The position numbers and the translations under genes were made by a program. A stretch of 6,084 nucleotides of DNA from JAZDIT01 sp043804755 (lineage in GTDB: Bacteria > Patescibacteriota > Minisyncoccia > Minisyncoccales > JAQTPW01), in NCBI GenBank assembly GCA_043804755.1, contig JAZDIT010000023.1:1-6084 (forward strand). Direction: 5' to 3'. Below are positions 5,330-6,084 of the stretch, in pieces. Below the pieces are notes generated by a model. That model was not told where the DNA came from and did not search any database. It was given only the letters and a program-made list of their open reading frames with translations. Numbering within the stretch: position 1 is the stretch's first letter; each line of letters starts with the position of its first letter.

Positions 5330-6084
5330 ATGACAGAAAGGACTCTGCCGAGGTTATCCATTGAAACCGGAAGCAAACATCCGAAGCGCATGTATAATAC
5401 CAGAATCCCGTTGGCAATAATTAATGTCCTGCCTCAGCCGAGAAAAACCTTTAAGGACATTGATCGCCTCGGGAACAGCATAGCGGCCAAAAATATTAGG
5501 AATGAACTGCAGGTTGGCCGCTACGGTGCGAAGCACTGCCAAATGTATCTCGACGAGATAAACGAGCTTTGGACGACTGATTTCCGTCTGGATGATTTGA
5601 TATGCGTAGTTGAGGAAGGAATCAAGGTTTATTATGTCCTCATAGACGGAGAAAGAAGGTACCGGGCTTGTGTTTACTTGCGTGATACGGGTTGCGACAA
5701 GTGCCAGAAAAGACAGGACGGCAATTGCTATACCCATCACTTCGGCGACCTCAAGGTTGACGTCAGAATTTCCGAAAACATTTCCCCTGACGACGCCATC
5801 GACATCCAGGCACAGACGAATATCCACCATCGTGTTCCGCCGTACGAAGAGGCCGAATTCTACGACAGGCTTTTCAAACGGAGGAAGGCAAGGGACCAAA
5901 ATTATTCCATCGGGGAATTTGCCTACGATATGGGAAGAAGCACCGATACGATCAGACAGGCAATAAAATTCTGCGAACTCCCTCCTGAATTCCAGAAATA
6001 CGTAAGCGAAGGGAAAATCCAATGGGGGGCAGCACTTGTCATCGTCGAACTGCGAAGTTATGGGCGCGAATGCCAGGGTAACGG
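5330..6084 (+). CDS. ParB/KorB-like DNA-binding protein with a Cys/His insertion, 3' end outside window
   Basis: The frame is open from the ATG at 5330 to the window edge (251 codons visible). The ParB N-terminal domain is recognised by FKDIDRLGNSIAAKNIRNELQV (about 41-62) and the nucleotide-binding signature GERRYRA (107-113), followed by N-x-HHRVPPYEEAEFYDRL (about 164-179), the usual N..R..L.P.EEA segment. A KorB/ParB-type helix-turn-helix follows (192-216): YSIGEFAYDMGRSTDTIRQA, then LPPEFQKYVSEGKIQWGAAL. ParB proteins bind parS-like DNA and, in many members, use CTP to clamp and slide; nucleoid-occlusion and phage relatives exist. Two insertions are unusual: about 30 residues before GERR, and C122-x2-C125-x7-C133-x2-H136 (H137 next to it), which resembles a zinc-binding knuckle. 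No parA is visible, so chromosomal partition, plasmid and phage origins all stay open. A 222-codon open frame on the opposite strand is a shadow of this gene. Confidence 0.85.
   Translation, partial: MTERTLPRLSIETGSKHPKRMYNTRIPLAIINVLPQPRKTFKDIDRLGNSIAAKNIRNELQVGRYGAKHCQMYLDEINELWTTDFRLDDLICVVEEGIKVYYVLIDGERRYRACVYLRDTGCDKCQKRQDGNCYTHHFGDLKVDVRISENISPDDAIDIQAQTNIHHRVPPYEEAEFYDRLFKRRKARDQNYSIGEFAYDMGRSTDTIRQAIKFCELPPEFQKYVSEGKIQWGAALVIVELRSYGRECQGN

Noticed and set aside
5354..6022. 222-codon open frame on the minus strand
   Set aside because: It lies fully antisense to the ParB-like gene, which has a full Shine-Dalgarno match and clear family motifs. The antisense protein shows no recognisable domain, so its openness is a by-product of the plus-strand codon use.

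Overview
The window looks like chromosomal DNA from a bacterium of the Patescibacteria/CPR type, probably Parcubacteria-like. The basis is a moderately AT-rich, compact layout, a standard genetic code (TGA ends ndk, and no reading frame needs TGA as a sense codon), a single-RRM RNA-binding protein, a DUF2914 membrane protein, a divergent short Ndk, and a tiny two-helix membrane protein with an NPFLTPCF motif. This placement comes from recognising families by eye, not from a phylogeny. No tRNA, rRNA, CRISPR array, insertion sequence or complete mobile element was seen.

Layout, left to right. (i) 1-984, plus strand: the 3' part of a multi-pass membrane protein with a C-terminal DUF2914 domain. 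Its 5' end lies outside the window. (ii) 983-1018: a long perfect hairpin between convergent genes, suited to stopping transcription from both sides. (iii) 1032-1325, minus strand: a 97-aa RRM protein with a near-consensus sigma70 promoter and a leader of about 108 nt carrying direct repeats. (iv) 1501-4909, plus strand: a two-gene operon with its own promoter and a strong intrinsic terminator. It encodes a divergent nucleoside diphosphate kinase and a 943-aa protein. The 943-aa protein has a complete DHH/DHHA2 family II pyrophosphatase-like core (about 342-680) set between two copies of the same roughly 210-220-residue domain, which I do not recognise. (v) 4919-5192: a small membrane protein that appears to be transcribed as a leaderless mRNA. 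(vi) 5330-6084, plus strand: the first 251 codons of a ParB/KorB-like protein, with a full anti-Shine-Dalgarno match upstream and a possible Cys/His zinc-binding insertion after its GERRYRA motif. It runs off the right edge.

The best candidate for something undescribed is the operon in (iv). Ndk moves gamma-phosphates between nucleotides, and a family II pyrophosphatase hydrolyses PPi, or in relatives polyphosphate or small phosphoesters. The duplicated flanking domain may be a regulatory, substrate-binding or scaffolding module. That role is inference; the duplication and the catalytic motifs are directly visible.
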